DNA from: Weissella thailandensis
GTDB taxonomy: Bacteria > Bacillota > Bacilli > Lactobacillales > Lactobacillaceae
Assembly: GCF_005405465.1 (NCBI RefSeq)
Contig: NZ_BJEC01000001.1
Location: 88,332 to 152,331 of the forward strand
DNA length: 64,000 bases
Reading direction: 5' to 3'
The translations under genes were made by a program, and so were the position numbers. Under the pieces are notes generated by a model. That model did not search any database, had not been told where the DNA came from, and was given only the letters and a program-made list of their open reading frames with translations. Below are positions 23,358 through 32,794 of this stretch, piece after piece (position 1 is the first letter of the stretch; each line of letters begins with the position of its first letter).

Positions 23358-26300
23358 ATGGCAAATAAATTTACGAATTTTAAATTCACCACTGAAGGTA
23401 AAGATACCTTAACTGAAGTACTTGCTGCAAAAGGCAGTATTGCTATTACGCAGGTTTATACTTTTGCGACAAAACTAACTGATGCGTTGGTGTTCACGCA
23501 ACTTTCATCACTAGGGCCTAAACAAATTAAACCAGTTGGAACTGTATCAGCACAAAGTAATACGGTTGAAACTCGGTTGCAGATTGATAATGCTGATTTA
23601 ACATCTGATTACAATCTACAAGGAATTGCGCTTGTAGGGACATTTAACAAGACTAATTTCGTATTAGGTTATATCAACACTAATGAAGCAACCAATTTGC
23701 CAGCATTCAGTGGAAATCAGGTTCAAACAATTGCCTTAGATGTTTCTTTTGCAATTTCTGATACATCTGTAATCACAATCAACACACAAACTGCTGGAAT
23801 GTTGACGGTTGCGGACTACAATGCCTTGGTTGCTTTTATTAAAGACCAAGTGGCACCATTATCAGTAGATAAAAAGGTTGTTCACTTAACTAACAATGAA
23901 ATCATTGATGGTATTAAGACATTTAAGCAAAAAATTACTGGTTCGATATCTGGCAATGCCAATACGGTTGACTACATTAATATTCACCAAATTACTGCAA
24001 ATATTGATTTAAATACTCTGACTACAAATGGTAACTATTTATCGACATTAGAGACGAAGACTACCAGCAATAAGCCAGGCGGAACGTCAGAACAGTACAC
24101 GCTTATTTCCACCGGTAATATTCAAGTATTTAATGATATAAAGACGGATAAAACATATATACGTAACTACATTAAATCTGATACATTTACATCTTGGAAA
24201 GTTGTTATTGAAGACATTGATCAAACATTAAATGCACAATTTAATTTCACTAAAGTGCCAACTGTTAATAGTAAGCCAGTGGCAATTCAGGCTGATTTGC
24301 AAACTGAAACCACTAATCGTACTAATGCAGATAAGACTATTAACAATTCTCTAGCAACAGAAGTTTCCGACCGTAAAAGTGGGGACGCTACAAATGCAAA
24401 TGCTGTTCAAGCTGAAGCTACCGCACGTTCGCAAGCGGATAGTTCAGCTGTTGCTGCCCTTAATACTGAAAAAGCAACACGTTCAGCTGCAGATGCGACA
24501 TTAACTAAGAGTGTTAGTGATACGCAAGCAGACTTACAAACGGAAGTTGCTAATAGAGCTAGTGCTGATAAAAATATTGATAATTCTGCAGTTCATAAAA
24601 CTGGAAACGAGTCTATTGCTGGAAATAAAACGTTTAGTAACAATGTAAATGTTAATCATATCATGCAGGCTGATTGGTTTTACAAACACGTTCCAGCGGG
24701 GACTGCATCTAGTCAAATTATGGAAGTTATGGACGATAACCTTAGCGATGGTAAGCCGCACTCTATTGGAAAATATTATTCAGGAGCACCTGATGGTAAT
24801 GGTATTAGTATCACAGGAAACGGCCTAACTGCTATTGGTGGTGGTGAATCTAGTAGTGCTATATTGGATGCTATTGCTAACGGAACAACTGACTCAAGTA
24901 TCTTGCCTCCTAACGCTTTAAATTCTGAAAATCTTATTCTTGCTTCTGACCAAGAAATTTATTTCTTACAAAGTCAACAAAATGCACCAAATTACACTAA
25001 TATTTGGCGATTAAATACTGGTGGATATTGGGATCGTTATGATGAAACTTCCAAAAAATGGATCAATGTTATTCCTAATGTATCCAATTTATTGGCACAA
25101 GATGACTCTGTGGTCCATAACTCAGGTAATGAGAATATATCAGGTACGAAATCGTTTGGTTCAGCAATTAACGGTGATATTTCAGGCAATGCAGGTTCTG
25201 CAACAAAACTGCAGACAGCTCGAAGTGTTGGTGGAGTAAACTTTGATGGGACTGCAAATATCAATTTACCAGGGGTAAACACTCAAGGTAATCAAGATAC
25301 GACTGGAAACGCAAGCACGGCTGATAAACTGCATACTGCTAGGACAATTGGTGGTGTTAGTTTCGATGGTGGCAGTAATATTAATCTTCCAGGCGTTAAT
25401 ACGCAAGGAAATCAAAATACAACTGGTAACGCAGCATCAGCAACTAAATTGCAAACGGCTCGTAAAGTGAATGGAACTGCATTTGATGGAACAAAAGATA
25501 TCAGTGTAAATGCAGCAAATGATAGTAACCTTGTTCACCAATCTGGCAATGAATCAATTTCTGGTTATAAGACGTTCAACAATACTTTGACTGTTAATGG
25601 TATTTCAAAAGCTAATTATTTTTATAAAGAGGTAACTTCTACAGATGAGACTGCAATACTTGAATTTGAAGATTCAAGCGGCGACTCAACGATTGTCAGA
25701 AGAATGGGTTCATATTATGCACAAGATAGTTATGGTGCAGGTATCGCATTAAGTTCGGGTGGATTAACAGTTATAGGTGGTGGTGAATCTCCATTTAATG
25801 TTATTAATAAAATTAAAGATGGAACCATAGATTCAACTGCTATTCCATCCGTGAACCCTGGTTCTGAAGACATGATTGTGGCATCTGACCAATCTATTTA
25901 TTTCTTACCTAACTTTCAAAATAATAATAGTTATAATGCAATGTGGCGAATGACCCAAGGTGGATACTTACAAAGTTACAATGGTACCAGTTGGGTGAAT
26001 GTGTTACCAAATAATAGTGGCCTAGTTGCGCAAGATGCAGCTGTTGTTCATGATTCAGGTAATGAAACTATTTCTGGTACCAAATCATTTAGTTCAACAA
26101 TTATCGGTAGCGTTTCAGGCAATGCAGGTTCCGCAACAAAATTGCAGACAGCTCGAAGCATCGGTGGTGTCAGTTTTGACGGCTCAGCTAACATTAACTT
26201 GCCAGGAGTAAATACTACTGGAAATCAAAGTACCTCAGGAAATGCTGGATCTGCTACTAAACTAGCCACTGCACGAACGATTAATGGTACTAAATTTGAT

Positions 26301-26798
26301 GGAACCGCAAATATCTCAATTAATGCGGCAAATGATTCTAGCTTGGTTCATCAATCTGGTAATGAATCAATCGCAGGAAACAAGACCTTCACTGGGACAA
26401 CAAACTTTAATGGAAATGTTAGCAGCCGTGGCGCATCTAAAACCGCAACTGTAAAATACCAAAGTGTCACAATGACATTCTATGAAACACCAATTGGTGT
26501 GCAAGTAACGGTCAATGGTAATTTAACCAATTTCAAGGCAAGTCAACAAGGTTCAGCTTCTGTAACGTTTGGTACAATACCAAGTAATATTACCAATCCA
26601 CCAATAAGAACTTATATTGTCTCATCAACTGCCTCAGGTATTCCTGGTAAGAGCAATAACGTACCGGTTGCTATTAATTTTTCTTTTGATCCAGATGGAA
26701 CAATTGGGTTTATTGCCGCACATGGTAAAGAAAATGACGCGTCTGAGTTCAGCGGTTTATGGTCAAGTGTTCGTGGTAGTACCTATTGGATTAAATAA
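23358..26798 (+). CDS. Tail fibre, probable receptor-binding protein
   Basis: A 1146-residue fibre. The N-terminal 150 residues (NKFTNFKFTTEGKDTLTEVL) match phage tail-collar/baseplate-attachment domains that dock to the baseplate. A helical Ala/Asp/Thr-rich stalk follows (about 315-410, with EATARSQADSSAVAALNTEK). The rest consists of repeated modules of two kinds: a 30-35 residue SGNAGSATKLQTARSVGG-type repeat and a larger block of about 170 residues with IGGGES and IYFL motifs that occurs twice. The C-terminal 120 residues (from SSRGASKTATVKYQ) are unique and could bind the host receptor. No peptidase or chaperone motif at the end is apparent. Confidence 0.85.
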   Translation: MANKFTNFKFTTEGKDTLTEVLAAKGSIAITQVYTFATKLTDALVFTQLSSLGPKQIKPVGTVSAQSNTVETRLQIDNADLTSDYNLQGIALVGTFNKTNFVLGYINTNEATNLPAFSGNQVQTIALDVSFAISDTSVITINTQTAGMLTVADYNALVAFIKDQVAPLSVDKKVVHLTNNEIIDGIKTFKQKITGSISGNANTVDYINIHQITANIDLNTLTTNGNYLSTLETKTTSNKPGGTSEQYTLISTGNIQVFNDIKTDKTYIRNYIKSDTFTSWKVVIEDIDQTLNAQFNFTKVPTVNSKPVAIQADLQTETTNRTNADKTINNSLATEVSDRKSGDATNANAVQAEATARSQADSSAVAALNTEKATRSAADATLTKSVSDTQADLQTEVANRASADKNIDNSAVHKTGNESIAGNKTFSNNVNVNHIMQADWFYKHVPAGTASSQIMEVMDDNLSDGKPHSIGKYYSGAPDGNGISITGNGLTAIGGGESSSAILDAIANGTTDSSILPPNALNSENLILASDQEIYFLQSQQNAPNYTNIWRLNTGGYWDRYDETSKKWINVIPNVSNLLAQDDSVVHNSGNENISGTKSFGSAINGDISGNAGSATKLQTARSVGGVNFDGTANINLPGVNTQGNQDTTGNASTADKLHTARTIGGVSFDGGSNINLPGVNTQGNQNTTGNAASATKLQTARKVNGTAFDGTKDISVNAANDSNLVHQSGNESISGYKTFNNTLTVNGISKANYFYKEVTSTDETAILEFEDSSGDSTIVRRMGSYYAQDSYGAGIALSSGGLTVIGGGESPFNVINKIKDGTIDSTAIPSVNPGSEDMIVASDQSIYFLPNFQNNNSYNAMWRMTQGGYLQSYNGTSWVNVLPNNSGLVAQDAAVVHDSGNETISGTKSFSSTIIGSVSGNAGSATKLQTARSIGGVSFDGSANINLPGVNTTGNQSTSGNAGSATKLATARTINGTKFDGTANISINAANDSSLVHQSGNESIAGNKTFTGTTNFNGNVSSRGASKTATVKYQSVTMTFYETPIGVQVTVNGNLTNFKASQQGSASVTFGTIPSNITNPPIRTYIVSSTASGIPGKSNNVPVAINFSFDPDGTIGFIAAHGKENDASEFSGLWSSVRGSTYWIK
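24620..26395 (+). repeat. Diverged internal duplication in the tail fibre gene
   Basis: Block 1 (about 24620-25290) and block 2 (about 25565-26220) encode parallel series of motifs: KTF, FYK-V, GGGES (near 24838 and 25777), LASDQEIYFL/VASDQSIYFL, WR-GGY, and SGNE-ISGTKSF. Protein identity is moderate, so the duplication is old. Short ATKLQTAR-VGG-FDG repeats lie after each block. Confidence 0.8.
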
Positions 26799-26812
26799 TA
26801 GGAGGGTTTACT

Positions 26813-27205
26813 TTGATTAAACACATAATTAAGAATAAGTTCTGGATAATAACCGGTGCTGAACTGATAACGATTGCGTTTATGTTCAGTATCGGTTTTT
26901 CAGTTATTGACATTCATGTCCCAGCTTCGTTTCAGTTAGTTGCTCATCCTAGTTTCAGATTGCTAGTTATTGCTGATGGTGTCGCCATGATTGTTCAATC
27001 AGTTTGGGATATTACTTGGTACTACATTCGTGAAGTGACACGTTTAGCTGCAGCAGGCGTTGTTGGCATGATGATGAGTGCATTTTTGTTGAGTGATCTG
27101 AACACACTTCACATTACATTGGTTCCGCTTGGTCTGATGTTTCTATTAGTCAGAATACTGATTGATTTGTTGACTGACAATACATTGTTTAAAGTACGGA
27201 GGTAG
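26813..27205 (+). CDS. Small multi-spanning membrane protein of the lysis region
   Basis: A 130-residue hydrophobic protein with about four membrane segments (roughly 11-30, 47-65, 78-100 and 103-120). The start is TTG 26813 behind TAGGAGGG. It lies between the fibre gene and the holin genes. It could be a second holin or antiholin, or a superinfection-exclusion protein; the sequence gives no family I can name. The downstream gene starts 5 bases after its stop, so it belongs to the lysis operon. Confidence 0.6.
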   Translation: MIKHIIKNKFWIITGAELITIAFMFSIGFSVIDIHVPASFQLVAHPSFRLLVIADGVAMIVQSVWDITWYYIREVTRLAAAGVVGMMMSAFLLSDLNTLHITLVPLGLMFLLVRILIDLLTDNTLFKVRR

Positions 27206-27209
27206 GTTA

Positions 27210-27476
27210 ATGAGTCAAGCTACTTGGACAGCTTTATTGGGCTTTCTTTCCGCCTCAGTGGCTGGAGTGTTGGCCATTTGGAAAATGAATGTCGCTAAAA
27301 CTGTCTCAGCTGATAAAGATTTTATTACGATGTATAACGAGTTGATGAAATCAAACAATAAGCTAATTGAACAAAATGCTGAACTGACAGCAGAATTACA
27401 AAAAGCACATGCATCTATTGAAAAATTGACGCAACGCATTAAAGAATTGGAGGATAAGTTAGAAAATGAACATTAA
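27210..27476 (+). CDS. Membrane-anchored coiled-coil protein of the lysis region
   Basis: An 88-residue protein with one N-terminal membrane segment (about residues 6-24, TALLGFLSASVAGVLAIW) and then a long coiled coil (about 40-88, with LMKSNNKLIEQNAELTAELQ). Such proteins are frequent just before the holin in phages of lactic acid bacteria and may regulate it. It overlaps the holin gene by 11 bases. Role inferred from layout. Confidence 0.6.
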   Translation: MSQATWTALLGFLSASVAGVLAIWKMNVAKTVSADKDFITMYNELMKSNNKLIEQNAELTAELQKAHASIEKLTQRIKELEDKLENEH

Positions 27477-27792
27477 TCATATTAGTGAATGGGTATTAGC
27501 TCTTTGGAGCACGGGAGTATTAATGGCAGTTGCACACGCAGCGAGCCGTTTTTTTGTTGCCCATACCAAGAATAAGAATTTGTTACTATTGAATGAGTGG
27601 GCAATGCAAGCTGTTCAATATGCAGAAACACATCTACAAGGATCAGTGGAAAAGAAACAATCTGCTTTGAATTTCTTAACTGAACGCTTAAACGCCAACA
27701 AGCTCGGCTTGAAATTTGATGACAAGCAACTCGACACTGTGATTGAACTCGCTGTAACGGCTCTACATAATGGAGGTAAGACCAATGACTAA
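27466..27792 (+). CDS. Holin, LL-H family
   Basis: A 108-residue protein with one N-terminal membrane segment (about residues 8-28, SEWVLALWSTGVLMAVAHAA) and a charged soluble end containing WAMQAVQYAETHLQGSVEKK and a final KQLDTVIELAVTALH. This matches the phage LL-H holin family. Holins open the membrane at a set time so that the endolysin reaches the wall. It overlaps the endolysin gene by 8 bases. Confidence 0.8.
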   Translation: MNINHISEWVLALWSTGVLMAVAHAASRFFVAHTKNKNLLLLNEWAMQAVQYAETHLQGSVEKKQSALNFLTERLNANKLGLKFDDKQLDTVIELAVTALHNGGKTND

Positions 27793-28813
27793 ATTTGAAT
27801 TTAATGATGTGGCAAATTATCAACCGGATACATTGGCTTACTTCCAAGGATTGAAAGCTAAGGGCTCTGGTGCTGCGATTGTTAAAATTACACAAGGTAC
27901 TGGGTACATTAACCCTAAAGCAACTAACCAAGTTAATCACGCTGATCAAGCAGGACTAAAAACTGCCGGTTATCATTACGCAATGTTTGGTGGCAATGTT
28001 GCAAATGCTCATGCTGAAGCTAAGTATTTCCTTACACATGCAAAGGCACGACTAGCTAATGGCTCAATCTTAGCATTAGATTATGAAGATGCTGCCACAA
28101 CCGGTACCAATAAGAACGCCAATGCCAATGCAATTATTGCTTTTATGCAAGACGTTAAGAATGCTGGCTTTATTCCATGGTTCTACACTGGTAAGTACTT
28201 TATTAATGCTCATGTCAATCATGTTGCAGTTAATAAAGCATTTCCAAATGCTACTTGGATTGCTGGTTATCCTGGTACATCTTACCCTGATTTTAATTAC
28301 TTTCCATCAGTAGATGGCGTGATTGCCTGGCAATACACCAACAACTGGAAGTCGTTAGGACTGGATGGTTCAACGTTATTGCTCGATTGGCCAGAAGGTT
28401 CAACTACTGCTAAACCTGTTGCAAAAACTGCTACTAAACCAGCACCTACTAGTAAGACATTAGGCATTGGCGCTCACGTTCAACCACGTTGGGCAGCTAA
28501 TGACCAATCACGAGTTTGGCAGTTTGACACCATTAAGCAAGTAAACGGGATGTGGCAAGGTGCAGAATATCTTGAGGCTGGTGGAGCTAGTACGTTTAGC
28601 TGGACTGACAACGGTATTCCTTTGGCGCTAGTTGACTTGACTGATAAAAACGGTAAGAAATTATCAAACCAAAACAATGCAGGCAAGGGTAGCTACTTCA
28701 AGTACAACACCTACTTCAAAATCACAAAGCAAGGAAACGGTATGTCATTTATCGTACCTGACTCAAAGGGAGCTGGATATGGTTTCTGGGTGCTAACAAA
28801 ATATCTCTACTAA
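27785..28813 (+). CDS. Endolysin, GH25 muramidase with C-terminal wall-binding domain
   Basis: A 342-residue enzyme. The start at ATG 27785 fits GGAGGT 7-8 bases upstream better than an in-frame ATG at 27770. Residues about 4-200 are a GH25 (Cellosyl/LytC-like) lysozyme: FNDVANYQPDTLAYFQGLKA at the start, the catalytic acids in ALDYED (Asp 99, Glu 101), and YTNNWKSLGLDGSTLLLDW at the end. A Thr/Ala/Pro linker leads to a C-terminal domain (about 225-342, IGAHVQPRWAANDQSRVWQF onward) with the look of a wall-binding module. No signal peptide is present, so it depends on the holin. It is the last phage gene. Confidence 0.92.
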   Translation: MTKFEFNDVANYQPDTLAYFQGLKAKGSGAAIVKITQGTGYINPKATNQVNHADQAGLKTAGYHYAMFGGNVANAHAEAKYFLTHAKARLANGSILALDYEDAATTGTNKNANANAIIAFMQDVKNAGFIPWFYTGKYFINAHVNHVAVNKAFPNATWIAGYPGTSYPDFNYFPSVDGVIAWQYTNNWKSLGLDGSTLLLDWPEGSTTAKPVAKTATKPAPTSKTLGIGAHVQPRWAANDQSRVWQFDTIKQVNGMWQGAEYLEAGGASTFSWTDNGIPLALVDLTDKNGKKLSNQNNAGKGSYFKYNTYFKITKQGNGMSFIVPDSKGAGYGFWVLTKYLY

Positions 28814-28822
28814 TATAAAATC

Positions 28823-28869
28823 AAGCCCACTGAGCTATGCTAAATTGCATAACTTAGTGGGCTTTTTTT
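28823..28869 (+). terminator. Intrinsic terminator ending the phage late operon
   Basis: An 11-bp stem with a G-T pair (AAGCCCACTGA 28823-28833 with TTAGTGGGCTT 28854-28864) and an inner GCTATGC/GCATAAC continuation, followed by a run of T. Confidence 0.85.
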
Positions 28870-29015
28870 CATGTTTCGGATAAGATAGTATAATATTGTG
28901 TAGGACTAAAACAAATAAGGTTAAACTTAACTAGGAAACTATAACAAAATAAATAGTTAGCCCATTAGTTATCCTTTAAAATATAAATATTGATACAACG
29001 GGGTTTAAAAGAGAT
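28870..29015. other. Phage/host junction region
   Basis: A 146-base non-coding stretch between the last phage terminator and mutM. The right attachment site (attR) is expected here or within the terminator, but the left end is outside the window, so the core cannot be identified. TATAAT at 28889-28894 is a candidate -10 box for mutM, with no clear -35 box. Confidence 0.4.
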
Positions 29016-29852
29016 ATGCCAGAGCTACCAGAAGTTGAAACTGTTCGCCGTGGATTGACCAATTTAGTTGCAGGTCGCACAGTTGAAAGTACAGAAGTTA
29101 GATGGGAAAAAATTGTTGGCGGTTTGACCGCAGAGGAGTTTGACCAAGCGTTATGCAACCAAACAATTCTAAAAATTGATCGTCGTGGGAAATATTTATT
29201 ATTTAGATTTACTGGTGACATCACGATGGTGTCACATCTTAGAATGGAAGGATCATACTACACCGTACCTGCTGGGACAGAACCCGGTAAGCATGACTTA
29301 GTAACTTTCCATTTAGATCATGGTGTTGATTTATTTTACAGAGACACACGTAAGTTTGGTCGAATGAACGTTGTACCAAATGATCAGGTCATGACAGTTG
29401 CAGGGTTAGCAACAATCGGTCCTGAACCAACAGAGTCAGATTTGACGATAAATTATATGATTTCTGAATTTGGCAAGTCAAAAATGCACGTGAAGCCTTT
29501 TCTATTAAACCAAAATCATATTGCTGGACTGGGGAATATATACGTAGATGAGACTCTTTGGCAGTCAAAAATCCATCCCCTCACAGCAGCTAATCAATTA
29601 ACAGTAGAAGAGTTAACAATTTTACGTAAGAACATCATTGCTGAACTAGCCAGAGCAACTGAACATCATGGAACGACTGTACACAGTTTTACAAATGTGT
29701 TTGGTAATGCTGGTGAATTCCAAAATGAATTACAGGTATATGGTCGTGTCGGCGAACCTTGCCTACGTTGTGGAACACCATTAATTAAAACTAAGGTTGC
29801 GCAACGAGGTACGACCTATTGCCCAGTTTGTCAGGTTGAAAGGACAAAATAA
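29016..29852 (+). CDS. mutM: Formamidopyrimidine-DNA glycosylase
   Basis: A 278-residue protein of normal length. It begins MPELPEVETVRRGL, with the catalytic N-terminal proline (Pro 2 after Met removal) and Glu 3. GKYLLFRF and MVSHLRMEGSY lie in the N-terminal domain. The end carries the zinc finger CLRCGTPL and YCPVCQ. It removes 8-oxoguanine and opens the strand by beta/delta elimination. It heads an operon with coaE, whose ATG shares a base with its TAA. In related bacteria polA precedes mutM; here the phage lies upstream. Confidence 0.97.
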   Translation: MPELPEVETVRRGLTNLVAGRTVESTEVRWEKIVGGLTAEEFDQALCNQTILKIDRRGKYLLFRFTGDITMVSHLRMEGSYYTVPAGTEPGKHDLVTFHLDHGVDLFYRDTRKFGRMNVVPNDQVMTVAGLATIGPEPTESDLTINYMISEFGKSKMHVKPFLLNQNHIAGLGNIYVDETLWQSKIHPLTAANQLTVEELTILRKNIIAELARATEHHGTTVHSFTNVFGNAGEFQNELQVYGRVGEPCLRCGTPLIKTKVAQRGTTYCPVCQVERTK

Positions 29853-30451
29853 TGTTTAAATTAGGTCTTACAGGTGGTATTGCTACCGGAAAAACAACGA
29901 TTTCAAATTATTTAAAGTCAATCAATATTCCGGTATTAGATGCTGATGAGTATGCCAGAAAGGTTGTGGAACCAGGAACCCCCGGATTAGCTGAAATCAC
30001 CAATACTTTTGGCGAGCAAATTTTACAGCCGGACGGTTCTTTAAATCGAAAACTTTTAGGACAAATTGTATTTAACGATTCGTCAGCACGTCAAACATTA
30101 AACGATATCACACATCCGCGTATTCAACAGATGATGGCGGATGAACTACATCGCCTAGCTGAACAACAAACACCTTTAGTTATTTTGGATATTCCGCTCT
30201 TGTTAGAAAATAATAATGTTGCGGGCGCAGACGCTGTGATGGTGGTGACAATACCAGAATCTTTACAATTAACACGCTTAATGCAACGAAATAATCTAAC
30301 TGAAAAAGAGGCGCAAAGTAGAATTGCAGCTCAGATGCCACTCGTTGAAAAGGAAAAATTAGCTGATTTTGTTATTGATAATTCAGGGACCATTTCAAGT
30401 ACGCAAAAACAAGTGGAGAAGGTCATTCAAAAAATTAGACAGTCATTTTAG
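29852..30451 (+). CDS. coaE: Dephospho-CoA kinase
   Basis: A 199-residue kinase of normal length with the P-loop GLTGGIATGKTT at residues 4-15, the substrate segment VLDADEYARKVVEPG and the block ITHPRIQQMM. It phosphorylates the 3' hydroxyl of dephospho-CoA, the last step of CoA synthesis. It overlaps mutM by one base, and the dnaB gene begins 18 bases downstream behind AAAGGAGG. The mutM-coaE order is conserved in Firmicutes. Confidence 0.96.
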   Translation: MFKLGLTGGIATGKTTISNYLKSINIPVLDADEYARKVVEPGTPGLAEITNTFGEQILQPDGSLNRKLLGQIVFNDSSARQTLNDITHPRIQQMMADELHRLAEQQTPLVILDIPLLLENNNVAGADAVMVVTIPESLQLTRLMQRNNLTEKEAQSRIAAQMPLVEKEKLADFVIDNSGTISSTQKQVEKVIQKIRQSF

Positions 30452-30469
30452 TAAAGGAGGCAGTGAACC

Positions 30470-31816
30470 ATGGCAGAGTTTTCTATACAGCAGCGCTATC
30501 GATTAATATATGATGAATCAATTGATATGACAGCTGTACGGTCATTAACTAAGGTCTACTTACCAATCATTGGCCGTGACGCATACACCCTTTATTTAGC
30601 ATGGGCAACAGTTGGCGAAACAACAGAAGCCAAGAATAGACACGTTGATCTTTTAGATCAGCTAGCAATGAGTCAACAATCCTTTATGGTTGCTCGCAGT
30701 AAGTTAGAGGGGATGGGATTAGTTCGGTCTTATAAACAGACAACTAATTTTGGGACACAATGGGTTTATCAGCTTTTTCCACCAATGGCGGTGCGGACAT
30801 TCTTGTCTGATGCTTTGCTTTCTAGTCTATTAGCGCATTATCTAGGTGATGAGTTGTTCAATGACTTAGTAACAGACGAATTACCAGATTCACGCCAAAT
30901 TTCTGGTGACAATGTGTCTAAGACATTCTTTGACTTAGTAGGGCAGGAAAATTTCATTCATCGCAATCGTGCGCCGTTAACAATGGCTGATCACGATAAA
31001 AAATTGCCACATGATATTCGTGAGGCTGCGCAACCTCTGAATTTAGGACTGATGGCAGATATGTTGCAATCATATGGTATCAAGCAGCGAACGTTACGTG
31101 ATAATGAAGTTGATTTAATGATTCAAAAAACGTTGTATGGACTGTCTGATTTGGAATTAGTGAGAGTTATCCAAGCAACAACATCACCAAATAAACAAAT
31201 TGACTTAGTTGCTATAAAAAAGGCATTAGAAGGTAATTTTAAGCAATCACAAATTAGAGCAAAGCATGTTGAGACAAAACCGCAGCCAGTCACAGCGGAA
31301 CAACCACAAAATGATGGTGACGATCCAGCTACGCGTTTGATTCATACTGCGCAAACTATGTCACCACTACAATTCCTAAAAAATTTGCGCCAAAAAGACA
31401 ACGGATTTGTAGCTGACAATGAGGTTAAGGCTATTTCAGACATTGCAAAAATGAATATTGTAACATCTGAGGTACTCAACATTGTATTATATGAATTAAC
31501 AGTTATTGAAAAGAAAACAACGTTAAATAAAACGATTTTGCAAACGCTTGTGAATGATTGGTCACAAAATCATGTCACTGATGCTCTTAGCGCGTTACAA
31601 TATCTACAACGTCGATCGAAGAAGCAACAATCTCGACAGACAAAGCAATCACCTAAAAAGTGGTCGCGTCAAAATAATGCAAGTAAGCAAGAAACACGAC
31701 CTGATTGGGAAAATCAACACGGTACTTCAATATCCAAAGCGGATGCTGCTTCAGCACGCGAAGCGCTAGCAGCAATGAGGGCTCGTCGTAAGCAAAATAC
31801 TTCAGAGGAGAACTAA
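30470..31816 (+). CDS. dnaB: Replication initiation and membrane attachment protein DnaB
   Basis: A 448-residue protein of the Firmicutes DnaB/DnaD family (not the replicative helicase). It begins with FSIQQRYRLIYDESIDMTAV, typical of this family, contains a winged-helix region with LAMSQQSFMVARSKLEGMGL, and has a DnaD-like C-terminal domain around DPATRLIHTAQTMSPLQFLK and QTLVNDWSQNHVTD. The last 60 residues are basic and low in complexity. With DnaD and DnaI it loads the replicative helicase at oriC. It lies 3 bases before dnaI, its functional partner. Confidence 0.93.
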   Translation: MAEFSIQQRYRLIYDESIDMTAVRSLTKVYLPIIGRDAYTLYLAWATVGETTEAKNRHVDLLDQLAMSQQSFMVARSKLEGMGLVRSYKQTTNFGTQWVYQLFPPMAVRTFLSDALLSSLLAHYLGDELFNDLVTDELPDSRQISGDNVSKTFFDLVGQENFIHRNRAPLTMADHDKKLPHDIREAAQPLNLGLMADMLQSYGIKQRTLRDNEVDLMIQKTLYGLSDLELVRVIQATTSPNKQIDLVAIKKALEGNFKQSQIRAKHVETKPQPVTAEQPQNDGDDPATRLIHTAQTMSPLQFLKNLRQKDNGFVADNEVKAISDIAKMNIVTSEVLNIVLYELTVIEKKTTLNKTILQTLVNDWSQNHVTDALSALQYLQRRSKKQQSRQTKQSPKKWSRQNNASKQETRPDWENQHGTSISKADAASAREALAAMRARRKQNTSEEN

Positions 31817-31819
31817 ACG

Positions 31820-32794
31820 ATGAGTGAAAAAGACTTTGAAAAGGAAACGTCAGACGCATCTCCAATGAATGTGGGGGATGCTTTACGTGACTTTATGGAT
31901 CGAAAGCAATTAAATAGTCGCTATGAGGCTTTACAGCATGAGGTTTTTAAGGACTCAGAAATTCGCCAATTTTTTAATGAATACAAGGAAAAACTGTCAC
32001 GTCAAATAATCTCGCGTGATTTTGCAGTCCTGTATGAATACTACTCACAACGAAATAATGCCAAAAAGGGTAAACCCGTGGTACACAAGGGATATACTCC
32101 TGCATTAACGGTTGCGGAAGGTCGAATTGTCATTATTTATGAGCCAGATGAAGAAACACTCCTAGCCCAACGCATGAGTATGCAGGCGCATCTAGTTAAA
32201 TCAATCGGTATGCCAAAGTTAATTAAAAAGGCACGTCTAGATGATTTTTCTGATAATGATGAGGAACGGCTTGCAGCACTCACTGGTGTGCTAAATTTTA
32301 TCAACAACTACACACAAACGCCGGATGATTATCATCGAGGCCTTTATATACATGGCTCATATGGTGTTGGTAAGACACATCTCATGGGTGCAATGGCAAA
32401 TGAGTTAGCACTAGAGGGTATTCCGGTTACGTTGGTACATTTGCCAAGTTTTGTTGTCGAAATTCGTGGGGCAATTGGTACGAGCCAACAACCACAAGAG
32501 ATGATCAATGCGATTAAACAAGTACCTATTCTTGTACTAGATGATATTGGAGCCGAATCGTTAACGGCTTGGGTTCGAGATGATATCTTAGGTGTTATTT
32601 TAGAATATCGGATGCAAAATGAGTTAACGACCTTCTTTACTTCTAATTTTTCTATGCAACAACTAGAAAACGAGCATTTTACTGTCACAAAAGATGGTGC
32701 AGAACCGGTTAAAGCAGAACGGTTAATGCAACGAGTTAAGTTTCTATCAAAAGAAGTGCAAATGGCAGGAGAAAATCGGCGGGAGTTTGATTAA
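31820..32794 (+). CDS. dnaI: Primosomal helicase loader DnaI
   Basis: A 324-residue AAA+ protein. The N-terminal 130 residues hold the helicase-binding part. The ATPase domain has Walker A GSYGVGKTHL (about 180), Walker B PILVLDDIGAES (about 238) and sensor 1 TTFFTSNFS (about 275). It places the replicative helicase on DNA during initiation. It follows dnaB by 3 bases, and its stop overlaps the next ATG by one base. The N-terminal region lacks an obvious Cys-rich zinc-binding cluster, unlike some DnaI proteins. Confidence 0.95.
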   Translation: MSEKDFEKETSDASPMNVGDALRDFMDRKQLNSRYEALQHEVFKDSEIRQFFNEYKEKLSRQIISRDFAVLYEYYSQRNNAKKGKPVVHKGYTPALTVAEGRIVIIYEPDEETLLAQRMSMQAHLVKSIGMPKLIKKARLDDFSDNDEERLAALTGVLNFINNYTQTPDDYHRGLYIHGSYGVGKTHLMGAMANELALEGIPVTLVHLPSFVVEIRGAIGTSQQPQEMINAIKQVPILVLDDIGAESLTAWVRDDILGVILEYRMQNELTTFFTSNFSMQQLENEHFTVTKDGAEPVKAERLMQRVKFLSKEVQMAGENRREFD

